A stretch of 64,000 nucleotides of DNA from Irpex lacteus (Eukaryota > Basidiomycota > Agaricomycetes > Polyporales > Irpicaceae), in contig MQVO02000023.1 of the NCBI GenBank assembly GCA_001986395.2, forward strand, positions 310,001 through 374,000, written 5' to 3'. The position numbers were made by a program, and so were the translations under genes. A model generated the notes under the pieces. The model was given only the letters and a program-made list of their open reading frames with translations. It was not told the origin of the DNA and did not search any database. This document shows, piece by piece, positions 1-11,199 of this stretch. The stretch's first letter is position 1. Each line of letters opens with the position of its first letter.

Positions 1-108
1 GGCGACCATGCGGACCTTGTGGCAACGACAGGAGGTAGCCTTTTCGACTATTCTAGCAAGGTCGCCGCCATCATATCCTCGCGCCGCGGACTCGTCGATA
101 TCATCTAG
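1..108 (+). CDS. 3' end of a metal-dependent amidohydrolase (paralogue of the gene at 4908-8707), cut by the window edge
   Basis: Only the last 35 codons and the stop (TAG, 106-108) are present; the frame is open from base 1. The encoded tail contains the segments DLVATTGGSLFDYSSKV and SSRRGLVDII. The full-length amidohydrolase at 4908-8707 ends in a very similar way (DLVATEGGDLLDFSSKV, SPKRGLVDLL), with roughly two thirds of aligned residues identical. I therefore read this as the C-terminus of a paralogue on the same strand; the HDA1 gene and a small membrane-protein gene lie between the two copies. The catalytic part is outside the window, so activity cannot be judged. It ends 114 bp from the stop codon of the convergent HDA1 gene. 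Confidence 0.8.
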   Translation, partial: GDHADLVATTGGSLFDYSSKVAAIISSRRGLVDII

Positions 109-221
109 ACTTCGCACTATCCCTATGCCCACGGAAGCGCGAAAAGGGAGTAAATTCTCCAAATGATGACACAAGTAGTATATGAATTGGTAAAAGAATG
201 TACTCGAGTCCTCAAGATGAA

Positions 222-3159
222 TCAGTTTGGATTGAAAGTACCGTTGAGCATTTGGGGTATATAAGTCGTAATCCTGTCGAATGCCTTTAGCAAAAGCTTG
301 ATTGGTTTGGGTTCGTCTAAGTTGCAATCAGTACAAGAAGCGTGGAGCGATATTGTGAAGACTCCGGAACAGACCTGTATCGTGTAATTTTCCATGCTTT
401 TTCAATGGTTTTGGATTGGCAAAGAGTCGATGACCTCTGGGCAAGAATACGACGGAATGCTTTTCGTAAAATCATGTCATACACGACTTGTCTAGGAGAA
501 TGCGAGGGAGAGACGTACCTTCCAATACCATGAGCGTACATCTGGGTTATCCGCCGGAGTAGCGGGTACGTTCCAGTCTCCAACAACTTGGATAACACCC
601 TTCACCGAGCGCATGAGACCGACGGCTGCGATCGACCACTTTGAGGAAAAACGACAATACGCTGGAGGGAGAAAGGGACACCCACCTCGGTTATTCAAAA
701 GATGCATCAAAGCCTGAGTCCCAGGCCCATGGCCAATGAGGACGATCTTGCGCGCATCAGTTAACCTGCACACAACCGTCCAGCTATTATCCGCTTAAGA
801 CAACACAGTGGCACTGACTGGATGTAGTTATCCCATAGATACACCATCAGCTCGCCTGAAAAATCAGATTTCGGCGTCTTATGTCTTGACTAGATACTCA
901 TCAGTTCAAATCACCACTTTGTGAGGATAATAAGGGTTTACCGCAGATGTCTGGAAAGGCTTCGGGTACACGTTTACATCCAGAAGCGCATATTTTTTGC
1001 CGCGTTATCCAGTCTATCATCTTTTTTGAGTAGTCGACCTGTTGGCGGTATGAGATACAGACGTATATAACGGTGCGTCTCGTAAGTACCAAGTATGAAT
1101 GTTCCAGTTCGAGATCGCAGGTTAGGGCAGAGCCCAGCTCGGCCCTCAAATTCCCGCTGATAAAATACATCAGAGGACAGACAACGTGAGAGAATAGAGA
1201 GTGGGCTCACAATTCGTGAATGAATACTATCAATGTCTCATTTTCCATGACGTCGGGACTGCTAGCGAATTAGACCAACGCAAAATGACTGAACATGAGA
1301 ACCCACGTGCAAGCAACCTGCGAAGAGAATCTATCTTCTAGATGCTGGCTCACAAACGGCACTGTGAGCATGTCATATGTTCTGAAGAGATAATCTTGGC
1401 GATGTGCCTTGAGTAGCTCTACAAGAAAATCAGGCATTCTTCGAGAGTCATATAAAGATGCGGGCTAACCTGGGATAGAAAACGATATTTCCTCGATGTC
1501 TTAAACAAGTGGGTCAGGAGCTCGAATGCATCACACACGCCTTGCGTTGCCGCTTACCTTCCCGAGGCTCGATCCGTTTTGGAGACAAGCCCTTCCAGAA
1601 CTGACTCTGGTGCATAGCTACTTGGAACACCGTCTCGGTAGCTTCTACAGAGGCAACAAGGGGTTCCAGCGGTGGAGGGGCCTCTCCCAAAAGAACTCTG
1701 GCTACAGCTAAAGCGGACCTTGAAATCGCGTCTAAGCTGTATCCACCCTAAGATATGTTGATCTTGTTCAGCATCAGTTTCAGTTATAGGGAACACGATC
1801 GAACCTCTAAAGCTACAACCAGTTTTCCGTCTGCGAGGCCGGAAAGCATGTGTGTCATATGTGCGTAGCCTGCGGGCGACACCTCGCACTCTCCGAGGTC
1901 ATCTCCCTGCGCAGCATCGAACCCTGCGGAAACTGTAGAAAAATGATTAGGCATCTTCCATATGTTACGTGGAGGGACAAGATCTCACTTATGACCAACT
2001 CGGGGGCAAACTCCATCGCAATGGGCATAACGACGTGCTCGAATGCGTGAAGATAATCCGCATCTCCCATACCCGCACCTGGCCATGGGATATTGACTGA
2101 GCTATAGGTCTATGGTGAGTGGCTTAGTTCAGGGACAGTTGATATTTGCTCACAAGCCTTGCCCTGGGCCATCACCAGAAGAGGTCATGCTGCCAAATGG
2201 ACCGTTGGGGTAGTACGTTCCGTTTTCGTAACGATGAAGAGAAATGTAGAGAACAGATGAATCGTCGTAGAATGCGCGCTGAGTTCCATTCCCTAGAGGA
2301 CATTATTGCACGAACCACACATAACCTTGATACTAGACTTACCATGATGTACATCCCTGTAACGTATGAGTATACGTCAAGATACAAAGTGTCGTCTGAC
2401 ATCAGGAAGGACTTACCAGTCAAGAATGAGCACCCTCTTGATGGGTGTCAGTTGTTGCACAACCCTGACGGCGACTGCAACGTTATTGAAGAAGCAAAAG
2501 CCCATATGCTCGTCCGGCTCAGAATGATGTCCAGGAGGGCGAACGATAGCAAACGTTTTCTTCATTTGTCCACGGGCCACTGCAAGAGCGGCTTCAATGA
2601 CACCTCCACAGCTCAGCTTCGCGCAGTGCGGGGTACTTTGGTTCACGTAGAGCGATAGATCAGTATAATATGGCGCAGAATCGACTATATCCTGATCTTT
2701 CATCGCTACGGATATCTCGTGGTTAGAAGCACGCCACCACAACACAAACAATGAATGCCTACCGGCAATAGCCATGACTTTGTCCCAGAGGACCTGGCTG
2801 TGAACCAGTAAGGCTTCCTCGCGCTCTACAGCACGGACAGGTATTTGCTTCATCTTCTCAATAATTTCTGCGTTGAGTAGCTCGTTGAAGATGCGAGTAA
2901 TACGGGACGGCTGTTCCGGGTGTCCGTCCGGCGCGAGGCACGCATGCAAGAGCATCTCCTCGTCGTAGACATATCCGACCCGAGGCTCAGCCAGCTTCAT
3001 CCTTTTAGCAGGGACTGAAGAGGCGTCTTGGTCCGCCGAGCTCGACCGCGGCCGTCGGGCTGTAAACGGGGCAGGCTGCTTGGACACGGCGGTGTCTATG
3101 TCCATGCCTATCTCGCCCTGTATCCCGTTCGGCTGGGGAACCGTCTGCAGCTCAGACAT
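222..3159 (-). CDS. hda1: HDA1-type class II histone deacetylase with C-terminal Arb2 domain
   Basis: This is a Zn-dependent deacetylase acting on histone tails in the nucleus as part of a repressive complex, as known for HDA1/Clr3. The start is the ATG at 3159. A disordered N-terminus with a basic stretch (PAKRMK) precedes the catalytic domain, which begins near GYVYDEEML. Visible catalytic signatures are [60 protein letters not shown] and [18 protein letters not shown]. The C-terminal half is an Arb2 domain ([32 protein letters not shown]), and the protein ends in [17 protein letters not shown]; the stop is TGA at 222-224. Traced 5' exons: 2763-3159, 2417-2705, 2343-2356 (only 14 nt, carrying DVHHG), 2154-2292, 1989-2101, 1805-1932, 1558-1747, 1470-1499, 1318-1418, then the Arb2 exons. 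Identity is secure; the exact ends of the small Arb2 exons between about 530 and 1260 are less so. Confidence 0.93.
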
Positions 3160-3651
3160 ATTCTAGCTTTCTATGGAGAGTGTGTAACACCTGTAGTGAG
3201 CAGCGAAGTCAGTCCCAAACTTCCCTGTGTGTTATGTACCTAATAACGACACTTGCCTGTTACTGGAAGTGGACAAGAAGAGTGACTGAGTGTCACGAGT
3301 GTCACACACAGGAATTGGCTGTCGGAGGGCGAAACTGCGGAGGTCGAAACAATAGAATCAGTCTACGGTTCCACGTGGCTATCACGCACAGCAAACAAGG
3401 CAGACCTGATCACAAGCGTGAGACAAGAAGACAGCACAAGGGTTGACAAGGGGGCAAGAAAGCAACAAGAAGATGATAGGGTCAACCCGTGCATCGATAA
3501 TTGGACAGCGGCGTTGTCAATTGTCAATGGTCGCAGCTGCCTCACTGCCTCAGCCACCACGCCTCCTCACTGCAGACGGCCATCTCGCTCGACACGACGT
3601 CGTTTAAAGGGCACAAGAGCGTGATATCCGGGGCCGCTCCCAGCTAACACA
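3160..3651. other. Divergent intergenic region between HDA1 and the tetraspan gene
   Basis: These 492 bp separate the two start codons and must hold both 5' UTRs and promoters. I see no convincing TATA box and no credible coding frame; the short open frames here carry no family signature. Confidence 0.5.
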
Positions 3652-4627
3652 ATGTCGACGGGTAAGGAGAGGACGAGACGAATCGCGCATGGCACCAAAG
3701 AATTCTTCATCGGTGGACGTCGGTTTTGCTGCTGCATCCCCACTCGAGTTGGAGTCATCATAGGATCTCTTTTAACGTTCCTCGTCTCTGGGGCGCTGGC
3801 CATTATCCTCTGGTTTGAGGTCTCCAGTAGGGTCATCTCACGCAACTGACGCCACCATGCAGCTGACACAACTTTTGTCTCGCAGCCGAACATGATATGT
3901 CGTTCTCGTCCAAAGAGCGAACGTACGTCATCCTAGGAGGCCTGCTTGAGACGTTTTTGTGCCTCGTTTCTGTGCTTGGGTGAGCACTCTACTTATGACC
4001 CAGCCAACCTCGACTGATAAACCGTCCTGCCAGGTTCATTGGCGGTATCGTCCGCAAGCAGCTATTTGTCACCATATTCGCATATTTCCTTGTGGTGCAC
4101 TTCCTGCTCAATCTTGGGTTTGGAATATACTTTTTGGTGGTCGTCAACCACACGGCGGACGTTGATGTCTCAGTGGCTTGCCACAAGGCCATCAAAGATG
4201 CTGGCGCACAGCAAGATTGCTCGAAGCTGCTGAATGGGTTCCGTGGGGCACTGGACGGCGTAATCATTTTCGTTCTGCTCATCGAACTATGTACGTTTGT
4301 GCATAAAAATCTACTGGTTAGAACTTACACTGAATGGGCGGTATTGCAGATGGTTTGCTCATCGTCACGCGATACATGAGGCAGCTACGAGGGGAGAAGA
4401 GGGCGGCCAACTTTGCCAAAGACGAGTTCCGGCTGAATCCACACTACTATGCGAGAATAGACGAAGACGAACAGGATTCTCCGTTCGACTCTACGTACCA
4501 TCCTCGGCCGATGTCTTACTCTTCTGCCACACACTTTCCTGTAAAACCGAAGGGGTATGTCCCTTCGAGTCCTAATGCGGAGGTGGAAGAGAAGGGAGAG
4601 AAGGGGGTTGTTGAAGCTGTAGAATAA
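3652..4627 (+). CDS. Four-helix integral membrane protein, function unknown
   Basis: Four exons can be joined in frame: 3652-3826, 3886-3978, 4034-4290 and 4350-4627. The product is about 200 residues. After a basic N-terminus with a Cys cluster (RRFCCCIPTRVG) there are four hydrophobic segments: GVIIGSLLTFLVSGALAIIL, YVILGGLLETFLCLVSVLGF, FVTIFAYFLVVHFLLNLGFG and a last one around GVIIFVLLIELYGLLIV. A soluble loop with two Cys residues lies between segments 3 and 4 (ACHKAIKDAGAQQDCSKLL). The hydrophilic tail has a run of acidic residues (YARIDEDEQDSPFD) and is probably cytosolic. The overall plan resembles small tetraspan or MARVEL-like proteins, but I do not recognise the family and assign no function. 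The Cys-rich motif near the first helix could be a palmitoylation site (inference). Confidence 0.8.
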
Positions 4628-4907
4628 TGCGTCGGTGTGCGGTGTAGGTCTGTTTTATTAATTGTAGCAATCTGTATGATTCTCCCCTGGCGGCAATTCG
4701 CGGCCCGCGCCATATTGCGTCTCTGGCGTGCCCATGTGCGACCCGCGCATTGTCCGACGACTCCAATCGCGTTCAGTCCGCGTTCACCATCGTGTCCGAC
4801 AGTCTCCTCACTGCGAACAACTGTCTTCTCACCGCGTACGATAGTCCGCTCATCGTCCCAGACAGCGTCAGCCGACCGACTGCACACAGATACACCCAAA
4901 CGACGCG

Positions 4908-7900
4908 ATGGAGAAGGCCTTGCCTCGCCCCGTCGCGCACGCGCCCTGGCAGCAAGGGACCAGAGGCTTCCTCACCCGCAGGGCGTTGCTCGGCCTCATA
5001 CCTGCCATTGCCTGCTTCCTAGGTATTTGGTACGGCTTCGCCTTTGGCCAGGGCATCAAGTTCTGGGAGGCGTATACCTCCAGCCGACTTTCGCTCCAAG
5101 AAGCCACTGCACTCTCTCGTTGCGCCTATCTTCACGATAAGCCCGGACCTTCTCCCAGCTTCTACAAGAGAACACAATCAGACAGGTATGTGCCTGGCAC
5201 AAAGCCTGTCTTGCTGAAGAACGCAAAGATATGGTCTGGCGAAAAGAACGGAACAGAGGTCCTCTACGCGGATATTCTGCTGGACAAGGGCATCATTAAG
5301 GGTATCGGACGCACGAGCTCCAAGTGGCTGAAGAGCTTGAAGGAAGAGTACGAGGTTATTGATGCGAAGAACGCTTGGGTTACTCCTGGGTACGCTCAGA
5401 GCTGTCCTTACATCACATATTGTCACTAAACGTGTCCTTCAGCATTGTCGACCTACACTCTCATCTGGGCAGCTCCCCAAGCCCAGCTCTCGCAGGCGCA
5501 GAAGACGACAACTCGATCCACGGACTGACGCAGCCTTGGCTGCGTGTCGTGGATGGCCTCCACACAAACGACGATGCCTACGAATTGTCTATTGCTGGAG
5601 GAGTGACTTCAGCTCTTGTCTTGCCCGGCTCTCTCAACGCCATCGGTACATACCAGTCTATACAGTAAATCGCTAGCTTCCTACTCACAAGCATTTACGC
5701 CAGGTGGACAGGGCATTACTATCAAGTTGCGCAGGACTGCCGAAAGATCTCCAACCTCTATGCTGCTCGAGGCGCCGTACCAATTGAACAGCTCTTTCCC
5801 GAAACCAGATGGCCCTCCTCGGTGGAGACAAATGAAGTGAGTATTCTATTCCTAATTTATGTACTTTATTTGACGTGTGTGATAGGCATGCTTGTGGTAA
5901 GTGACATACCGTTTCTTTAGGAGCGTGCTCACTCAACTGTGTTAATGTCATGAACAGGCGAGAACCCTAGTGAGTTTGATACCCAAACACATGAGACAAC
6001 TACTGACTGGGCTCCAGGTGGTTATTATGGAAACACCCGTATGGACACCATTTGGGCATTCCGCAAGGCGTACGTAATGTTCACCTTTCCTGGAACTCGT
6101 TGCTCAAATTTGTATCTCTAGCTATGACACTGCCCGCCAGATCAAAGAGCAACAAGATGCTTACTGTGCTAAAGTAGAGGCCGGAAAGTTTGACGAAGTC
6201 GCCGATAAGCCTTTCCCCGAAGACCTTCAGTGGGAAGCCCTTGTAGACGTTCTCAGAGGCCGCGTTAAAGTGTGTTCTATTCACCCGGCTTACCGAATGG
6301 AACTTACAAACCACGGTCTTAGGTTCAAGTTCACTGTTATGAGGCGGTTGACATCGATGATATAGTCAGGGTAAGAACGAGACACAATTCAGGCTTAGGC
6401 GAAGCTGAGAGCACTCTTCTCTAGCTTACTAACGAGTTCCAATTCTCAATCGCTGCATTCCATCACGCACACGAAGCTTATCTCGTACCTGATGTGCTGA
6501 AACGCGCTTATGGTCGGTCGATATCACCATTCGTGTCTGAAGGAGGATGTTTTACTCATTTTTACTCGTAGGTCACCCTCCTGCAGTGGCATTGTTCGCT
6601 TCTCTCTTCAGGTAAGTTCAATTCGTTGTATATGTTCCGTTCGATTACTCAAAACTACAATATCAGATACAAGCGGGAGGCTTACCGCGGTTCTGAATTT
6701 GCACCTCGCATCCTTGCCGAACATGGTCTTCCGGTTGTTATCAAGGTTAGCAGTCTTGCTTTGTTCCTGCGCTTTATGCTCCGAGGCTAATGGCAGACAT
6801 AGAGCGATCACCCCGTTACTGACTCTAGGTACCTATTGTACCAAGCCCAACAGGCGTATCTTTACGGACTTCCGGAGAATCTCGCTATTGCGTCTGTTAC
6901 AAGGTACGGACAGGACTATGGTTGAGTGTCATTGGCTGACTATGCTATAGTACACCAGCATCTATCATGGGTATGGACCATCGTATCGGATACATCAGAG
7001 AGGGTATGTTCGAAAACTGAAATCCATGCTCCGTATCTTACATTAATTGACAGGATATGACGCCGGTATGCTGCTAGCATGTACGATAATGAAGGAAGCA
7101 GGTACTAATGCAGTCTGAAGATCTGGTAATTTGGGATAGTCACCCGCTCGCACTGGGTTCTACACCTAAGCAAGTCTTCATTGATGGCATTCCCCAACTC
7201 AAGGACGCGCATGTTACTCGCAAGCCCGATGTCTTCCAGCGTACTCCCGATGTGCCCAACTACGACAAAGAAGCCAAAGCGGCGGTAGACTTCGAAGGCC
7301 TTCCTCCGTTGGAGCCCAAAGCAGCAAAGAAGAACATCGTCCTATTCACGAACGTTCGCAGCACCTTCACACGTACCGATAATGACGTTACGGAGACTTT
7401 CACGGCTCAAAGCGACGAACTGGGAGTTGTGGTAGTCAAGGATGGCAAGATCGCATGCTCGGGTACCTCACTCAGCTGCAACCTCTCTTCCTTTGTCAGC
7501 AACGACGCCGACGCCGAAATTATTGATCTTAAGGGTGGATCCATTGCGCCCGGCTTGACGACCTTTGGCACCCCCCTTGGCCTCACCGAGATCACCCAGG
7601 AGCTTTCCACCCAGGACGGCTTCGTATTCGACCCGCTCACCCACAAAGTGCCTTCCATCCTCGGAGGTGACACAGCTCTTGTCCGCGCCGTCGATGGTCT
7701 TCAGTTCGGTACACGCGACGCACTCACGGCGTACCACGATGGTGTGACCACCGCTATTACGGCCCCAGTCGGCGAGGGCTTCTATGCCGGTCTCAGTACA
7801 ACCTTTGCGACGGGTGCGCTGAACAAACTTGACGATGAAGCGATCATTCAGGACGTGAACGCTGTGCATGTCACTATTCGGCACTTTGGGGGTGCGGGAC

Positions 7901-8707
7901 CTTCGGTCAGCACGCAAGTGGGCACGCTGAGGAGGCTGTTGCTCAGTCCGCCTCAAGGTCAGGCTGGAGATTACTTCAAGGGTGTTGTGGATGTAAGTTC
8001 TCAGAATGACTTTATGGTCGTTGCATATTAACGATCGTAACATTTAGGGTCGCGTGACCTTGGTCGTAAACACCGACAGCGCAGATATTATCGCCACACT
8101 CATACTTTTGAAGAAAGAGGTAGAAAATCTGAAAGGCCATACCATTAGCCTGACTATCGCCGGTGGATTGGAAGCACATCTGGTCGCGAAAGAACTCGGA
8201 CAGGCTGGCGTCGGTGTAGTACAGCTGCCTGCTCGCCCGTACCCTACAACGTGGGAGCGCAGAAGGATGTAAGCCCAGTTTGACTTCAATGAAGCACACT
8301 CTCTTAGCTGATCATCATACTTGTAGTCTACCCGGGCACCCGCTGTCTGCAGAGTCCTCTGTTGAGGTTCTGCTCAAGCACAACGTTACAGTCGGTGTTG
8401 GCGTCGAGGGCGAACTCTCACAGGCTCGTAATACTCGCTTCGATGTCGCCTGGGTACGTACCACGGCTGTTATGACTTTACTTGTGCTCACACTTTATAT
8501 TAGCTCGCCATAGATGCTGGGGGTAGTATCTCGAAGGCGCAAGCCATCGCCCTGGGTTCCACCAACGTCGACAAGCTGCTTGGCGGTAAGGTAAAGGCAG
8601 CAGATGAGCATGACCTTGTCGCGACTGAAGGCGGCGACTTGCTTGACTTCTCAAGCAAGGTTAGGGCTGTCATATCACCCAAGCGCGGTTTGGTTGACTT
8701 GCTCTAA
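4908..8707 (+). CDS. Membrane-anchored metal-dependent amidohydrolase (imidazolonepropionase/CE9-like), full length
   Basis: This is a large amidohydrolase-superfamily enzyme of more than 900 residues, split into many exons. The start at 4908 gives a short N-terminus, then one hydrophobic segment (LLGLIPAIACFLGIWYGFAF) that should act as a signal anchor, so the catalytic part is probably lumenal or extracellular. The metal-binding HxH is seen in VDLHSHLGSSPSPA; downstream His residues lie in VHCYEAVDIDD and FHHAHEAYLV, and the strand-8-like region reads SDHPVTDSRYLLYQAQQAY. The usual end of the TIM barrel follows (ASIMGMDHRIGYIREGYDAG, DLVIWDSHPLALGS). A second, related half (GVVVVKDGKIACSG onward) then ends in AVISPKRGLVDLL and TAA at 8705-8707. 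Fungal relatives are often labelled carbohydrate esterase family 9, but the substrate cannot be read from sequence. A paralogue ends at 108. It converges with the OSCP gene, 156 bp away. Confidence 0.85.
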
Positions 8708-8863
8708 GATTCTCATTCCGCACCTGGACTTTGGTTATGTATATATCCTTCTAGTCAGTGATAAGTTATGTAGTTCGCAAATCAGACTTCTTGCACGATA
8801 GCACTGAAAACGATTCATTGCGTAAAGTCCCTGCAAACAATACTCTATACTGCTCCTGACAGC

Positions 8864-9612
8864 TTAAACAGATTCTAAAACCAACTCTCAATATAGATAT
8901 TCAGAAGGATACAAGTGACCACGTACGTTGAAGAAGGCTGTTCAGCTTGTTGACACGTGATGCCACACTGAGGTCGATTGATTTCTCGCCAAAGTCGACG
9001 ATGAGGCCACCCAGGATGGATGGGTTGACCTGAACAGACACGGAGATGAATTTTGGTCTTGATTGTAGAAATCAGAGCAGCACGCACCTTGTTGACAACC
9101 TTCACCGTCTTAGCAGCCTGTGCAGCCTGCGACTGCTTGAGAGTACCCTCGAGACGTGTCTGAGCATCCTTGGGCAGGGGTGCGGCAGAGGTGATAGTGA
9201 CAGTCAGCTCGCCCTTGTGGACCGCAACGAGCTCATTGAAGCCCTCAATAACACCTTCCGTCTCTCCCAGTCGCCCGTTCTCGGAAAGTACAGAGAACAA
9301 GTTTTTGGTGATGTCCGAAAGAGGAGTCTTCTTCGGGGTGACAGACTCAGCCTGCTTGAACAGCGCCTGGAGACCAGTCGCGCGGTCGGTTGAAGAGAGG
9401 GTTGGGTTGGTAACGAATGCACTGAGCTCCGGGGTCTTCTTAATAGTGGCGGAGACAGCGTTGAGCTCGCTCTGGACCTTGTCAAGGTCGGCAGCCGACT
9501 TCTTGAGAGCGGCGGAGAAAACGGCGTTAGAGTATTTGAGGGCGATGGTGCTCGCCGCGCGACGTCCAATGCCAGCAGAGGCGGCGGCTGTACGGAGCGA
9601 TGTGCGCAACAT
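8864..9612 (-). CDS. ATP5: Mitochondrial F1Fo ATP synthase subunit 5 (OSCP)
   Basis: OSCP links the F1 head to the peripheral stalk of ATP synthase in the inner mitochondrial membrane. The start ATG (9612) opens an Arg/Ser/Ala-rich targeting peptide (MLRTSLRTAAASAGIGRRAA). The OSCP/delta domain follows: ALKYSNAVFSAALKKSAADL, FVTNPTLSSTDRATGLQALF, NLFSVLSENGRLGETEGVIE and ELTVTITSAAPLPKD. An intron after VKVVNK(V) joins to NPSILGGLIVDFGEKSIDLS and ASRVNKLNSLLQ. Reading on from there without splicing adds a non-conserved tail. Using the GTACGT donor and the TTTTAG acceptor instead gives an 11-nt last exon (8864-8874) ending in QQSV and TAA. Length, order of motifs and targeting sequence fit the family. 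The last exon is inferred from splice signals and should be confirmed by RNA. Confidence 0.95.
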
Positions 9613-9980
9613 GGTGAAAAAGGAGGGCGGTGACGAGGACGGGGACGAGGACGATGTGGACAGTGTCGAACGCGTTCCTCACTGGGACGACCTCGCTGCC
9701 GGCAAACGCCGTGCGGGCAATTTCGGCTCGAATGAGGAAACCGCGCGTAATCGAACAAGTACATGGTATGCAACACCCTCAAACATGGGGAAGCTTTTGG
9801 TTAAACAAGACTGTCAAAATTATGTGTTGAACAAGTAACTACGTGAGTGATACCGAGATACTGATGGCCAGTAAATTTATATTATAGTTTCAGGCAGGAG
9901 TTGAATCCTGAAACGTCCTGCTACGCCCAATCGTCGGTAGGACATCGATATCCTCCCTCGAGCTGTGCTACCTTACAACC
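9613..9980. other. Intergenic, 5' of ATP5, with nested inverted repeats
   Basis: No gene is seen. A perfect 8-bp inverted repeat, GTTTCAGG (9887-9894) and CCTGAAAC (9907-9914), overlaps a second 6-bp one, GCAGGA (9894-9899) and TCCTGC (9916-9921). The two hairpins exclude one another. The segment lies between the ATP5 start codon and the 3' end of the downstream reductase gene, so it may sit in that gene's 3' UTR or the ATP5 promoter. Confidence 0.4.
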
Positions 9981-11199
9981 TCATTGAGGATGAGTTGGAA
10001 GCCAGCCCTTCTCCCGGAACGAAACAAGTATATCCTTCGTCGTCTCCTCTTTGGTCTTATACTTCTTTATTCCTAGTATTCTCCCAGCCTTCTCATTGCT
10101 GTACTTCATTTGATACAAGGCCTTCGATATATCCGCGTTCGGATCACCCGCTGGAAGGCTGCTGTCTTGCGCGTGAGCCACGTTGACTGGAATACTGTCA
10201 GTGAGTTATGCATCCCAGGCATATTTATAATCATGCTTACCCCACTCTTGCCAGACGTACGGTCCCGCGACGACGAGAAGACGTTGACCTGCTGCTTCTT
10301 CCTTCTGGAGAGCAAGAGCGTGCGCCTCTGCAGCATCTCGAACGTCCACCCATGAGTTACTGTGCGAGCGTTAGTGGATTAGGACATGCCAACAGCGAAC
10401 GAAGAGGGCCGGCTCACTTTATAGCAAACAACTCTTCGTTGCTTCTAGCTCCTGCCACTACACTGATGAAGTACTCCAACATCGACATATTCAACTTCAT
10501 GGGATCTACCACTTCGTGCAAGATTGGCCCAAGCACGATAGCGGGGTTCAAGACGACGAGGTCGAACTTAACCTCATCCTTGTGCGTTGCGAAAAAGTTC
10601 CAAGCCGCTCTCTCCGATAACGTCTTACTTGCTAGATACTTGTCGTGCTGTGCTGCATCCTTCCCTTGCTCGTTGCAGTTCCTAACGGACTGCTCGTTCC
10701 AGTTCTCCTCGGTGAAAATAGGTGCCTCAGGCAGTAGTTCCATGATTGAGCCGACGGATGAGGTCAGGACAAAACGTTTGACCTGTGTCCCATGAGCCAG
10801 GGTACTCTGCAGGACGCTATTGGTGCCCTCCACCGCTGGGTTTATGATCTCCGACGGCTCGACCGCGGACATGTGGAACGGTGCTGCCAGGTGTATGACG
10901 GCGTCGACACCTTGAACCGCTTCGTCGAACGCACCGTGCTGAAGATCTTATATTCAGCACCATGGCTGCGAAGTGCAAGTATACAACGCACTGCTTACCT
11001 CTGTGATCTCAGGGACAAGTGCATACTCGAACCTGTCCCCAAAGCTACTGTAGAGCCTTTTCAGGTGGTCCGCCTTGTCTGCTGAACGTACGGTCCCGCG
11101 AACGGCGTAGCCACTCTCGAGAAGCTTCTTCGCCACCCATGTGCCTAGGAAACCGTTTACACCGGTAACCAAAACCTTGCCAGACGTTACGACCGTCAT
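9981..11199 (-). CDS. NAD(P)-dependent ketone/aldehyde reductase, dihydroflavonol-4-reductase-like (extended SDR)
   Basis: The product of about 340 residues is an extended short-chain dehydrogenase of the type that includes yeast Gre2 (methylglyoxal and ketone reductase). The start (11199) leads directly into the Rossmann motif, VLVTGVNGFLGTWVAKKLLE (TGxxGFLG), followed by GYAVRGTVRS. Exon 2 gives DEAVQGVDAVIHLAAPFHMS, a PAVEGTN segment and KRFVLTSSVGSIM. The catalytic YxxxK is in HDKYLASKTLSERAAWNFF. FDLVVLNPAIVLGP and SWVDVRDAAEAHALAL are the usual downstream family motifs. After a final intron (EW|VNVAHAQ) the protein ends in DILVSFREKGWLPTHPQ. Family assignment is firm; the natural substrate cannot be told from sequence. 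Confidence 0.92.

Noticed and set aside
2146..2658. 170-codon plus-strand open frame
   Set aside because: It lies antisense to HDA1 exons with clear family motifs and has no recognisable domain.
9170..9838. 222-codon plus-strand open frame
   Set aside because: Antisense to the OSCP gene, whose identity is certain.
9888..9935. Possible tRNA T-arm (CAGGATTCAACTCCTG on the minus strand)
   Set aside because: The loop has six or eight bases rather than seven, and no acceptor stem, D-arm or anticodon arm could be placed around it.
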